From assembly GCF_026262505.1 (NCBI RefSeq), contig NC_067207.1:24644082-24708081 (forward strand): DNA of 64,000 nt, read 5' to 3'. A program made the translations under genes and the position numbers. Under the pieces are notes generated by a model. That model saw only the letters and a list, made by a program, of their open reading frames with translations, had not been told where the DNA came from and ran no database searches. This document shows, one piece after another, positions 1 through 7,663 of this stretch. The number at the start of each line of letters is the position of its first letter. The stretch's first letter is position 1. Origin of the DNA: Trichomonas vaginalis G3. Lineage: Eukaryota; Parabasalia; Trichomonadida; Trichomonadidae.

Positions 1-33
1 TTAAAAAATATTTTTTATTTTTATTGTAAGAAC
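1..33 (+). promoter_or_regulatory. KilA-N-class promoter
   Basis: An AAAAAATATTTTTTATTTTTAT run is followed by TTGTAAGAACA abutting the ATG at 34. The same arrangement (T-rich run, then GTAAGAACA or GTAAAGACA 1-8 bases before ATG) precedes the starts at 1687, 2668, 14010, 14947, 16634 and, on the minus strand, 47845. It is not seen before capsid or replication genes, so it looks like a gene-class-specific signal. Confidence 0.55.
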
Positions 34-948
34 ATGTTAGCAACAACAGCACCAAACTCGTTAGTCATGAATCCAACATCTATGTTAGTAGAGATGAAAA
101 GCTTCATTCCTTCTTCATATACTTTCGAAACAAAAATCCAGAAGATAAAGCAAGAACTTTTAACAAGTAATTTAGACTGTAGTGCGAAAGATGAAACAAA
201 TGAACAGTATCTTTATGAAATGCAGGACATTATTGACCATTTGCCTAAACTACCTGAAATCCAACAACAAAAACTCACTATTCCTGAATTCGATGAAATA
301 GAAGTGAAACCAACTGACTCAGTAGAAATAAAGAAGTTCATACGAAAGGTAAACTATGAGTTTCTAGGATTTCATTGCAACCATAAGGTTATGGACAAAG
401 ATTGCGACATGTTATATAAGAACATCTCTGACATATATAAATCTGGGGAGTTTAAGACCTACGACAACTTTGTTTCGTTAGTTGCTGAATGTGTATGGCA
501 GATAAGAGATAAAGATAGAAGAGGTAAGGTATGGAATGAACAAATAAGACCCGCTATGTTTGAGATGAAGAGAGCAATTGACGCCTTAGTTGTTCTAGCA
601 GGTCAAATTTCAATGTATAACGCAAAAATGAACCCGCAATGTTCTAAATGTAAGGCAGCAATTAGGAAATATAACTACTCCGTCAAAGAGATAGAAAGAA
701 TGAGAAACGACTATGCAGACTTAAAGAAAGAAGCAGAGAAGCCGGTAGAAAATAAAATGGACATGTTAGAATTTCTGAACAAAAACTATCCAACTGCTGA
801 CGATTTCCTTCTATCTGACGTCAAGAAGAAATATAAAGAGACTTTCGGCATAGTTAAAACATTCGATATCCTCAGCGAAGAAATAGAAGCTACAAAACTG
901 TTTAGGATTTCAAATATACATCGTACAATTCATGTAAAACGCTTATAA
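34..948 (+). CDS. CxxC-containing helical protein, KilA-N-associated module
   Basis: 304 aa, no recognised function. The first ~230 residues are predominantly helical and charged, with a CSKC motif near residue 206 in a coiled-coil-like region. This module is shared with the N-terminal half of the longer protein at 14947-16257, but the C-terminal ~70 residues here are different, so the module is combined with alternative tails. The ATG is the first after the KilA-N-class promoter. The linked gene at 1687 supplies the KilA-N/GIY-YIG part that is fused in the B1 copy. A DNA-binding or regulatory role is only inferred from these partners. Confidence 0.7.
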   Translation: MLATTAPNSLVMNPTSMLVEMKSFIPSSYTFETKIQKIKQELLTSNLDCSAKDETNEQYLYEMQDIIDHLPKLPEIQQQKLTIPEFDEIEVKPTDSVEIKKFIRKVNYEFLGFHCNHKVMDKDCDMLYKNISDIYKSGEFKTYDNFVSLVAECVWQIRDKDRRGKVWNEQIRPAMFEMKRAIDALVVLAGQISMYNAKMNPQCSKCKAAIRKYNYSVKEIERMRNDYADLKKEAEKPVENKMDMLEFLNKNYPTADDFLLSDVKKKYKETFGIVKTFDILSEEIEATKLFRISNIHRTIHVKRL

Positions 949-1430
949 AAAAACAGGTGAGAAAACAGGTGAGAAAACGGGTGAGATCTCACCTCTTCAC
1001 CTAAACTTTATTTTTACTGAATTCAGCAACAAAATTCTGAGTAAAATAATTTTTAGGGCATGTGTCAAACCGTTGAGTTTTCACAAAATTTTAAAAATAA
1101 CGTTTACCATGTGAAACGCTTATAAAATAACTGGGGTAGAAAAGAGGGTAGAAATGAGGTTAGATCTAACCATCTACCCTAAACTTTATTTTTGTCTGAT
1201 TTAAGCTCATTACGAAGAAGTCTTGACAAAACATGTACGATGAAATCATGACAAAACATGTACGATGAAGAAGTCTTGACAAAACATTTACGAAGAAGTC
1301 TTGACAAAACATTTACGAAGAAGTCTTGACAAAACATTTACGAAGAAATCATGAAAATTCATGAGGGTAGAAAACAGGTTAGATCTAACCTTCTACCCTA
1401 AAATATATTTTTACTGAAAAATGACCAAAA
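949..1430. repeat. Intergenic palindromes and 25-bp minisatellite
   Basis: No gene. Contains several copies of a palindrome family centred on AGATCT: GGTGAGATCTCACC near 990 and GGTTAGATCTAACC near 1160 and 1380, each followed by a CTAAA..TATTTTT tail. Between them is a 25-bp tandem unit of the type GAAGAAGTCTTGACAAAACA(TTTAC) at about 1200-1350. Both families recur around 2340, 5300-6000, 14700 and 16300. Confidence 0.8.
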
Positions 1431-1454
1431 ATCTGAGTAAAATGGCATAAGATT

Positions 1455-1625
1455 GCTACCCTCGGAAACAGTGAAGAACAGCGAGTACGTATGAAAATCG
1501 TGAAATTTCTCTAGACCGGATTTTACCGGCCTTGCCTAAAACACATGAAAATCGTGAAGAACAGCGAGTAGGGAAAAAAACCTGGTCTTGCATAAAACTC
1601 ATGAAAATCGTGAATTTCCTTAAGA
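1455..1625. repeat. GAACAGCGAGTAGG hairpin repeats
   Basis: Two or three degenerate copies of a ~54-bp unit (AACAGTGAAGAACAGCGAG...) in non-coding DNA just before the KilA-N-class promoter. The same unit occurs in frame inside the gene at 2668 and in non-coding DNA at 2470-2590 and 16430-16550. GCGAGTAGGGAA and its complement TTCCCTACTCGC can pair in some copies. Confidence 0.75.
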
Positions 1626-1686
1626 CAGAAAAAATAAAGTTAGTTTTATTTTTATTTATTTTTTTATTTTGTATGTAAGAACATAT

Positions 1687-2298
1687 ATGACAAACACTGA
1701 GTTTGAAACAGTTAAAAAGATAGACAATAACACTAAATTGGTTAGAATAGGTGATTTAAACGTAAGATACTCAAAGAAATACAACAAATATTCTTTGTCA
1801 GACATTATATCTCCATCTGGAAAGAAAACATCCCATTGGGTTGGAATTGCTTCTACTCAGAAAATTTTGACAAGAAATCCTGAGCTTATGATATCGGTAA
1901 GATTCTATGGAACTACAGCATATCTTATAGACAAAAGTCTTATACCAATAGTTTTGTTATGGTTAGACCCAGTTGTTGGATATAACTTCATAACATATGG
2001 TTCGTTCGACTCAGAACGTTGCAGTGAAGGCTTACTTTACATCGTTCAGAAACCGAAGGACTTCAATACAAAGAGATATAAGATAGGAAGAACATATAAT
2101 ATAACTCAAAGATATGACAGTACAGTCAATAGAGTTAAGGTTGTGTTTGTTAATGATATGAGAGCTGCAGAAACAGAACTACTTGAAAAGTTTGAGAAAA
2201 TGTATGGTGCTCCCATAAAAGGTAAAGAAACGTTTGAAGTAGATGAGATAGATAAAGCTATAAAATTATTTGACGAAGTTGCTGAAAAATACATGTAA
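1687..2298 (+). CDS. KilA-N / T5orf172 (GIY-YIG-like) protein
   Basis: 203 aa. Residues ~10-90 look like a KilA-N DNA-binding domain (RYSKKYNKYSLSDI, a Gly-Lys-Lys loop, then a conserved Trp). Residues ~115-195 match the T5orf172 / MUG113 branch of the GIY-YIG nuclease superfamily (LLYIVQK...KRYKIGRT...RYDSTV). Such two-domain proteins are common in NCLDVs and phages. The chosen ATG follows GTAAGAACATAT of the KilA-N-class promoter; the upstream in-frame codons are not ATG. In B1 the same sequence is the C-terminal half of a 436-aa protein. Probably a nuclear or viral-factory regulator or nuclease; no activity can be shown. Confidence 0.75.
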   Translation: MTNTEFETVKKIDNNTKLVRIGDLNVRYSKKYNKYSLSDIISPSGKKTSHWVGIASTQKILTRNPELMISVRFYGTTAYLIDKSLIPIVLLWLDPVVGYNFITYGSFDSERCSEGLLYIVQKPKDFNTKRYKIGRTYNITQRYDSTVNRVKVVFVNDMRAAETELLEKFEKMYGAPIKGKETFEVDEIDKAIKLFDEVAEKYM

Positions 2299-2667
2299 AA
2301 ATAACGTTTACCATGTAAAACGGTTGTGAAAAAAAGAGGTGAAAAATTAGGTGAAAAAACAGGTGAGATCTAACCTTCTACCCTAAAATATATTTTTGCT
2401 GAATTCAGCACAAAAATCTGAGTAAAATGGCATAAGATTGCTTACCATGTAAAACCGAGAGAAGAGATTCCGTACGAAAACAGTGAAGCACAGCGAGTAG
2501 GGAAGAAACCCCAGTCGCCAAAACTCTATGAAAACAGTGAAATTTCTCTAGACCGACTTTTTCCCTACTCGCCAAAACTCTATGAAAATCATGAATTTCC
2601 TTAAGATAGAAAAAATAAAGTTAGTTTTATTTTTATTTATTTTTTTATTTTGTATGTAAAGACAGAT
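2299..2667. repeat. Intergenic hairpins and repeats
   Basis: Non-coding. A GTGAGATCTAACC palindrome near 2365 is followed by CTAAAATATATTTTT. At 2470-2590 there are two copies of the GAAGCACAGCGAGTAGGG / CTACTCGCC repeat in opposite orientation, able to form a long hairpin. The stretch ends with a KilA-N-class promoter at 2620-2667 (T-rich run, then TGTAAAGACAGAT). Confidence 0.7.
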
Positions 2668-3561
2668 ATGTCAACAACCGAGAACACAACAACAGTTATA
2701 GTCCATGAAGCTATAAATGAAGAATATGAGTGGGTTCAGTTTAACAAACAACTCCGTCTCATTCGTTCGGTCAAAGACGATATGTACCAAATGCAAAGTA
2801 TTTTGACAGCATGTTTTGCTCCAGATACTAAGCTTCCTAAAGACTGGTTTAGGAACCAAAGCACCATTGAACTCTTAAGCGAAGCACAGCGAGACATACT
2901 TTTTTCTGAAAACAGTGAAGAACAGCGAGTAGGTAAAAAACCCCAGTCGCCAAAACTCTATGAAAACAGTGAAGAACAGCGAGTAGGTAAAAAACCCCAG
3001 TCGCCAAAACTCTATGAAAATCGTGAAAAATTGCCAAACGGTTTGAGAGGATATTATGTTCATAGACTTTTAGTAAATGCTGTTGCAATGTGGGCTTCAC
3101 CTCGTTACGCTTGTTATATTTTCATGATGTTAGATGAAATTCATAGACAAGAACGTGAAGAGCTAGAGAACAAGCTTGAAGCAAAAGACAAAAGCATTCA
3201 GAAAAGAATACCACGTTCGGTACCAAAAGGAAAGGAAAAGAACTATAAGTATATGATTTATACTGAAGAGATGGAAAATGAAGAAGACAGAGATATGGTT
3301 ATGTTGCATTTAGTCAGAAGAAACAACAAAAGCTTTTACGACCTTGCTAAGATTTACAAATCTGACAGAAATTGGTTCTATCGCGAAAACTTACCGATTT
3401 CAATGACACCGAATGAAGATGTGAAACAAATAGTTCAAGATACGTTACCTCAAACACACTATGATATTAAAGGTTGTACAATACTTACCTTCAAAGAAGA
3501 TTTGCCATTGTTAAAGGAAAAAATAACAGAGTATTTTGACAACTTCAAACAAGTAGGGTAG
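2668..3561 (+). CDS. KilA-N family protein with in-frame 18-aa repeats
   Basis: 297 aa. The first ~75 residues carry a KilA-N-like core (the W-F-R-N-Q-S-T segment). Residues ~130-160 (YYVHRLLVNAVAMWASPRYA) match the conserved end of viral KilA-N/Bro-type domains. The C-terminal half is charged with helical segments. Between the two parts sit two perfect 54-bp repeats (ENSEEQRVGKKPQSPKLY twice) plus a partial one. They keep the frame and are the same DNA repeat found in the flanking non-coding region. The B1 homologue at 16634 has about one copy. Start chosen after GTAAAGACAGAT. Predicted DNA-binding regulator. Confidence 0.75.
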   Translation: MSTTENTTTVIVHEAINEEYEWVQFNKQLRLIRSVKDDMYQMQSILTACFAPDTKLPKDWFRNQSTIELLSEAQRDILFSENSEEQRVGKKPQSPKLYENSEEQRVGKKPQSPKLYENREKLPNGLRGYYVHRLLVNAVAMWASPRYACYIFMMLDEIHRQEREELENKLEAKDKSIQKRIPRSVPKGKEKNYKYMIYTEEMENEEDRDMVMLHLVRRNNKSFYDLAKIYKSDRNWFYRENLPISMTPNEDVKQIVQDTLPQTHYDIKGCTILTFKEDLPLLKEKITEYFDNFKQVG

Positions 3562-3569
3562 ATGCACTC

Positions 3570-3662
3570 TTTATTTTTACGCTTGACTTCAGATGGCTCA
3601 GGTAGCTCTATAAAGTAAATTGCCTCGTCAAATCCTTCTGGCATTCCGAGTCCTTCCATCCG
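3570..3662 (-). pseudogene. Fragment of DEAIYLI-family small gene
   Basis: On the minus strand the DNA encodes a start (MEGLG...) followed by DEAIYFIEL, matching the N terminus of the open gene at 49605 (PTDEAIYLIEINELV). Only the beginning is present, so this is a broken copy. Its start abuts the palindromic array at 3655-3925, as in the other loci. Confidence 0.6.
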
Positions 3663-3925
3663 ACAGAAAAAAATTTTCATTCCGACAGAAAAAGTTTTTT
3701 CTTCCAACTGGAAAAAATTTTCCCGACGACAGGAAAAAATTTTCTAGTTGTCCGTCCGTAAACCATTCAAATTTTCGAAAATTGAGAACTTTTTGGTCGA
3801 ACTTCAGAAAAAAATTTTCCATCCGACAGGAAAAATTTTTCCATCCGACAGGAAAAAAATTTTCCTTCCAACAGGAAAAGTTCTTCCTTCCAACAGGAAA
3901 AGTTCTTCCTTCCGACAGGACACAA
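3655..3925. repeat. 22-bp minisatellite with GGAAAAATTTTTCC core
   Basis: About twelve imperfect 22-bp units of the form TTCCATCCGACAGGAAAAA. Adjacent units create palindromes such as GGAAAAATTTTTCC and GGAAAAGTTCTTCC. It lies between divergent starts: the DEAIYLI fragment (minus) and the MTDVP fragment (plus, 3930). It occupies the same slot as the arrays at 17576 and 49395, but the core sequence is unrelated. Confidence 0.8.
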
Positions 3926-3929
3926 ACGG

Positions 3930-4030
3930 ATGACTGACGTTCCTCTTCCTGAATGCCTTCCAAAGCCAGAAGAACCGACAGCCCCAGCACCACAACAGAC
4001 TTACTTACTAAGACTAAACACTTACATTTT
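3930..4030 (+). pseudogene. Fragment of MSDVP-family Pro-rich gene
   Basis: CACAAACGG is followed by an ATG and MTDVPLPECLPKPEEPTAP, the N terminus of a proline-rich protein also seen at 18208 and, on the minus strand, at 49352. It is a broken copy lying tail to tail with the ATPase gene. Confidence 0.55.
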
Positions 4031-4906
4031 TCAAGCTTGACTTTTTACAATTTGAACTTTGTTTGCGTAGATATGAATTCTGAAAGAAGTATGAGGGTCT
4101 TGTATGACTTTGTACTTCTCCCATAGTTCATATCTGTCAAACTTACCTGCCATGGACTCTTTCATAAGTTCCATGAAATCGTCTTCGGACAATCCGGGGA
4201 AAAGTATAATGTCAGTAAGTATTCTCTTTACATCCTTACTTAAACTCTTTGCTGTCTGTACACAAATGACAACTGAGATGTTAAAGTGTCTGAGCTTCTT
4301 AAGAATTCGACACATATCTTGTTCTCTGTTCTTTAACAAAGGATGAGAGGCGAAATCATCTAAGATAAGAAGACGCCTATGAGGGTATGTCTTCCAATCG
4401 TAAGATTGCAATTTCTTCGAAATGTATTCTATCTCTTTCTGTTTGTTTCTGAAGTGTTTCTTCTCTAATATTCTCTGCATTTCCTCATTTGGGTCTTTAA
4501 ACTTAGAATTTATATACTCATTTATAGCATTATACTTCAAAACTCTTCTTTGGTACTTCTTTATCCAATCTAACAACTCAGTATCCTTTATACATACTAA
4601 CTTAGACTTCTTTATAATATCTTTGAACGAATTGACGGTTTGGTCAAATTGACCAGAAGTACTACAAATAACAACTAACTCATAGAATGGGTTCTTCTCA
4701 TCTAGTTCTTGTTGTTGTGCAGCCATTTTAAGATAAGTGAAAGTCTTACCCGACCCAGGTGGTGCAATTAGACCTGTTATACCATTCTGAGCAAATAAGA
4801 ATTTTTCATGTATAGGCTTTATCTGAGCATTTTCTAACTTCCTCTTGTTCTTGTTTAAAACATTCTCAAATTTCTTGTCAATGTCAGCAAACTTTTTTTC
4901 TAACAT
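4031..4906 (-). CDS. A32-like (FtsK/HerA superfamily) DNA packaging ATPase
   Basis: 291 aa. Walker A is APPGSGKTF near residue 50; Walker B is LLILDDFA near residue 180; a sensor-like VVICVQTAK follows. The N-terminal ~35 residues form a charged coil. This is the expected size and motif set for Polinton/NCLDV genome-packaging ATPases, which drive DNA into preformed capsids. The ATG at 4906 is the MLEKKFADI start conserved in the B1 and C copies. The copy is open. It is convergent with the MSDVP fragment and the KilA-N genes; in C the order (helicase, SSB candidate, ATPase, KilA-N) is the same in the opposite orientation. Confidence 0.9.
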   Translation of the reverse strand: MLEKKFADIDKKFENVLNKNKRKLENAQIKPIHEKFLFAQNGITGLIAPPGSGKTFTYLKMAAQQQELDEKNPFYELVVICSTSGQFDQTVNSFKDIIKKSKLVCIKDTELLDWIKKYQRRVLKYNAINEYINSKFKDPNEEMQRILEKKHFRNKQKEIEYISKKLQSYDWKTYPHRRLLILDDFASHPLLKNREQDMCRILKKLRHFNISVVICVQTAKSLSKDVKRILTDIILFPGLSEDDFMELMKESMAGKFDRYELWEKYKVIQDPHTSFRIHIYANKVQIVKSQA

Positions 4907-5079
4907 ATTTAGGCAAAATCGCAACCGAATTTTTAAATCTCGATCGCAAAGAAAAATTTCGATTTTTTATAAAATCGCGAACTTCTGAAAAATTGCGAAC
5001 AGAAAAAAATCGCGATTGTTTTTGAAATCGCGTTTTATTAGAAGTACGCGATTTTATAAAAAATCGAAATTAGATTAAA

Positions 5080-5110
<31 letters not shown>
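4907..5110. other. ATCGCG-rich stretch and poly-A at the A/B1 junction
   Basis: About eight AAATCGCGA / TCGCGATTTT-like words in both orientations within 160 bp (4925-5070), followed by a run of about 30 A directly abutting the terminal GGTAGTGGGG of B1. Neither A nor B1 has this sequence elsewhere. It could be host or other-element DNA, or a regulator-binding cluster. No gene is visible. Confidence 0.5.
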
Positions 5111-5113
<3 letters not shown>

Positions 5114-5240
5114 TAGTGGGGCTTCCAGGCACTTCGTGCCTTCTAGCCCCGAAGATGTTTAGTATAAATGAAGTTTTTATTCGGAAAATTGTTAGTCTTC
5201 TTGGTCGAAAACATTATATAATGTTTCACTTTTCACAAAT
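5111..5240. repeat. Terminal inverted repeat of B1 (MTase-side tip)
   Basis: GGTAGTGGGGCTTCCAGGC then a short hairpin (GGCAC-TTC-GTGCC) and TCTAGCCCC, followed by GAAGATGTTTAGTATAAATG. The inverted counterpart is at 33031-33183. The outer ~40 bp also match the left tip of C at 36767. The hairpin stem differs between tips but stays paired. Confidence 0.85.
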
Positions 5241-6035
5241 TATATATGTTTTCATGTTTTGTCAAGACTTCTTCGTAAATGTTTTGTCAAGACTTCTTCG
5301 TAAAATCAGACAAAAATAATGTTTAGGGTAGAAGGTTAGATATAACCTCTTTTCTAACCTCTTTTCTACCCTCTTGAATTTGTCAAGATTTCTTCGTAAA
5401 TGTTTTGTCAAGACTTCTTCGTAAAGACTTTGTCAAGACTTCTTCGTAAAGACTTTGTTGAGATTTCTTCATGAAATTTACACCAAAAATAATGTTTAGG
5501 GTAGAAGGTTAGATATAACCTCTTTTCTAACCTCTTTTCTACCCTCTTGAATTTTCATGAAATTTACACCAAAAATAATGTTTAGGGTAGAAGGTTAGAT
5601 ATAACCTCTTTTCTAACCTCTTTTCTACCCTCTTGAATTTTCATGAAATTTACACCAAAAATATATTTTAGGTGAAGAGGTGAGATATAACCTGTTTTTT
5701 TCACCTAATTTTTCACCTCTTGAATTTTCATGAAATTTACACCAAAAATATACTACTAGGGTCATTTACGAAGAAATCTCAACAAAGTCTTTACGAAGAA
5801 ATCTCAACAAAACATAGACAAGAAAGTTCATGAGAAATTAGATGAAGAAGTCTTAACAAAGTCTTTACGAAGAAATTCATGAAAATTCAAGAGGGTAGAA
5901 AAGAGGTTAGAAAAGAGGTTATATCTAACCTTCTACCCTAAAATATATTTTTGGGTCATTTACACTCATTTACGAAGAAATCTCAACAAAGTCTTTACGA
6001 AGAAGTCACAATAAAACATCTGTCAAAAACCGCTT
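5241..6035. repeat. Subterminal repeat field
   Basis: No gene in ~800 bp. Holds 25-bp units (GTCAAGACTTCTTCGTAAA and its complement) at 5250-5290, 5380-5470 and 5760-6010. It also holds four or five palindromes of the type GGGTAGAAGGTTAGATATAACC...CTACCC at 5320-5720 and 5890-5940; one copy switches to the paired alternative AGGTGAAGAGGTGAGA...CACCT. Bases 5812-5850 closely match part of the KilA-N gene at 14381-14420, a gene scrap inside the repeats. Confidence 0.75.
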
Positions 6036-6078
6036 TTCTGTCACTTTTCAGGGAAAAAACATTTTTATTATATATAAA
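6036..6078 (+). promoter_or_regulatory. TTTTTAT-class promoter of MTase
   Basis: TGTCACTTTT (complement of AAAAGTGACA) at 6039-6048, then ATTTTTATTATATATAAA ending directly at ATG 6079. The TTTTTA(T/C) word 9-14 bases upstream of ATG recurs before most structural and replication genes of all the elements here. The mirrored MTase at 32914 has two AAAAGTGACA words. Confidence 0.55.
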
Positions 6079-6897
6079 ATGAATTTTACAAAACCACCGT
6101 TACCCTTCTTTGGAAATAAGAGTAGATGTAAAGATATTCTATTGAGAGAACTTAAGAAACTACCGAATGGTCTAACATTTGTAGACTTGTTCGGTGGAAG
6201 TTTCTATATATCTCATTTGTGCCATACAATATTCCCTGACTCAAAGATTATATGCAATGACTTCGACAACTATATGAACCGTCTCAAACATATACCAGAC
6301 ACAAACAAAATATTGAGTGAGTTGAAAGAAAAGATACCTATAGGTAAGATGGAACGTATACCATTAGATAAGAAAAATACTGTCAGAGAGGTTTTGAAAA
6401 AGGCAGAGTATATTGACTGGGATAGTATATCTGCTAGACTATTATATAGTGGTGCTATAAGAGTTCATGACATTGAAACACTTATGTCAAAAGTTTTATA
6501 TCTTAACTATACAAATGTTTTCAAAGAGGACATAGAAAAATATATTGAGGGTATAGAGTTTGTGAGATGTCATTGGACAGAGTTGTATGAAAAATATAAA
6601 GACAAGGAAAATGTTTTCTTTATAGTGGACCCGCCGTTCTTTAACACATGGGATTTTCAATACCAAGTAGACTGGACTTTGAGAGACTCTTTAGAAACTT
6701 TAGACGTTTTACATAACCATCCATGCTTTTACTTTACATCCGATAAAAGTGGTTTGGAAAGTGTCATGAGATGGTTAGAGGACATACATGACTATGAGTT
6801 TAGATACGATAAGATAGAATATGAGAGAGGTCCTATAAACCGGAAAAAGTGTCATAACAAAGAAATTTTACTAGTAAGTAAATGTGGTTTGAAATAG
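6079..6897 (+). CDS. D12-class (Dam-like) DNA N6-adenine methyltransferase
   Basis: 272 aa, full length for the family. PFFGNKSRCKD at residues 9-19 is the N-terminal AdoMet motif, FVDLFGGSF at ~33 is motif I, and VDPPFFNTWDF at ~190 is the DPPY-type catalytic motif IV. The enzyme would transfer methyl from S-adenosylmethionine to adenine N6. It is the outermost gene of the element, divergent from the tip, and is mirrored at 32102-32914. N6-methyladenine is reported as the main DNA methylation mark in T. vaginalis, so it could mark element DNA or influence its chromatin. The start follows a TTTTTAT promoter word. Confidence 0.9.
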   Translation: MNFTKPPLPFFGNKSRCKDILLRELKKLPNGLTFVDLFGGSFYISHLCHTIFPDSKIICNDFDNYMNRLKHIPDTNKILSELKEKIPIGKMERIPLDKKNTVREVLKKAEYIDWDSISARLLYSGAIRVHDIETLMSKVLYLNYTNVFKEDIEKYIEGIEFVRCHWTELYEKYKDKENVFFIVDPPFFNTWDFQYQVDWTLRDSLETLDVLHNHPCFYFTSDKSGLESVMRWLEDIHDYEFRYDKIEYERGPINRKKCHNKEILLVSKCGLK

Positions 6898-7013
6898 GAC
6901 TACTTGTTTTAGGTTTTTTCCATTGTGTCATTTACTTATTTGACGTGGCAGAAAGATATAGAGAATATGAAGATGAACCAATGCCTGCAAATGTTCAGTA
7001 TATGTACTCGTAA
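6882..7013 (+). CDS. Small single-pass membrane protein (43 aa)
   Basis: Short ORF overlapping the last 16 bases of the MTase gene in another frame. Residues 3-20 (FEIGLLVLGFFHCVIYLF) form one hydrophobic segment. The tail is polar and Tyr-rich and ends in NVQYMYS. The tight overlap suggests co-expression or internal initiation. A similar, broken copy lies at 31983-32110 in the same position in B2, which supports it as a real gene. Possibly a virion or assembly-site membrane protein; this is inference. Confidence 0.55.
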   Translation: MWFEIGLLVLGFFHCVIYLFDVAERYREYEDEPMPANVQYMYS

Positions 7014-7036
7014 GAGATATTTTTATCTAATATTAA

Positions 7037-7399
7037 ATGGACGCACAGAACTTAGCGAATGCACAGCAACCTGGACAACCAAACCCAGAGAATATTCCAA
7101 ATGAAGTTAGAATACAAACTGCAATGGCAAACTATGGTCAAGTGCCAACAGATGTACAAATGCAAACTGCCATGTCAAATGACGCTGCGTTAGGTTTGCC
7201 ACCATGGTATGCAAATATGAGATGGAAAGAGTTTTATACAAACCCTGAAGTGGGATATAAACAACTCTATGCAGATGACGCGAACACAGGAGTTGACCCA
7301 GAGTATGTTTTCTACCAGAGGAGAAATAGAATGTATGAGCTCCAGTTAAAGAATGCAATGGAACTCAACAGGAAACGTAAGAGACTAGGCGGACATTAG
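7037..7399 (+). CDS. Small protein with basic C-terminal tail
   Basis: 120 aa, unrecognised. Two related segments (VRIQTAMANYGQVPTD / VQMQTAMSNDAALGLP) form an internal duplication at residues 23-55. An aromatic stretch with PPWYANMRW follows. The C terminus RKRKRLGGH is a possible nuclear localisation or DNA-contact tail. TTTTTATCTAATATTAA directly precedes the ATG. A copy in the same position in B2 (31580-31955) supports a real gene. Being next to the Gly-rich protein and the penton-like gene, it may be a minor virion component. Confidence 0.65.
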   Translation: MDAQNLANAQQPGQPNPENIPNEVRIQTAMANYGQVPTDVQMQTAMSNDAALGLPPWYANMRWKEFYTNPEVGYKQLYADDANTGVDPEYVFYQRRNRMYELQLKNAMELNRKRKRLGGH

Positions 7400-7417
7400 A
7401 TTTTTACATATAGTAAA

Positions 7418-7659
7418 ATGGGTTTCTTTGGAAGAATAGGAAACTTCTTCGAAATGTTGGAAGAGGTATATGGAATGGAATAAAATCTGTCGGAAGAGGA
7501 ATTTGGAACGGAGTCAAAAATATTGGTAAAAGGGTAGGTCAGTTTGTTGGTATTATACCTAAAGACCCTGAACCAGAAGAACAAGCTCCTGTTATACAAC
7601 AGCCTGAACCTGCACCACAGTCTAGTTGGCAACCAAATCCAACACCTCAACCGTATTAA
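7418..7659 (+). pseudogene. Broken copy of MGFF Gly-rich protein
   Basis: Broken relative of the open gene at 31319-31561. It starts MGFFGRIGNFF and ends with a Pro/Gln-rich tail (...PNPTPQPY). A TTTTTACATATAGTAAA word precedes the ATG. See the B2 entry for the likely role. Confidence 0.75.
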
Positions 7660-7663
7660 AAAA

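Larger units (their letters stand above)
1..4920 (-). mobile_element. Maverick/Polinton element A, partial
   Basis: A piece of a Maverick/Polinton holding three KilA-N family or related genes, a minisatellite promoter slot and an A32-like packaging ATPase. Gene order and sequence match 14947-19174 of element B1, only a few percent different by eye, so both are young. The orientation is reverse relative to element C. The left end lies outside the window. Homology to B1 stops just beyond the ATPase start, before the tip of B1. It looks partly broken, with a handful of breaks in the small flanking genes. Confidence 0.85.
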
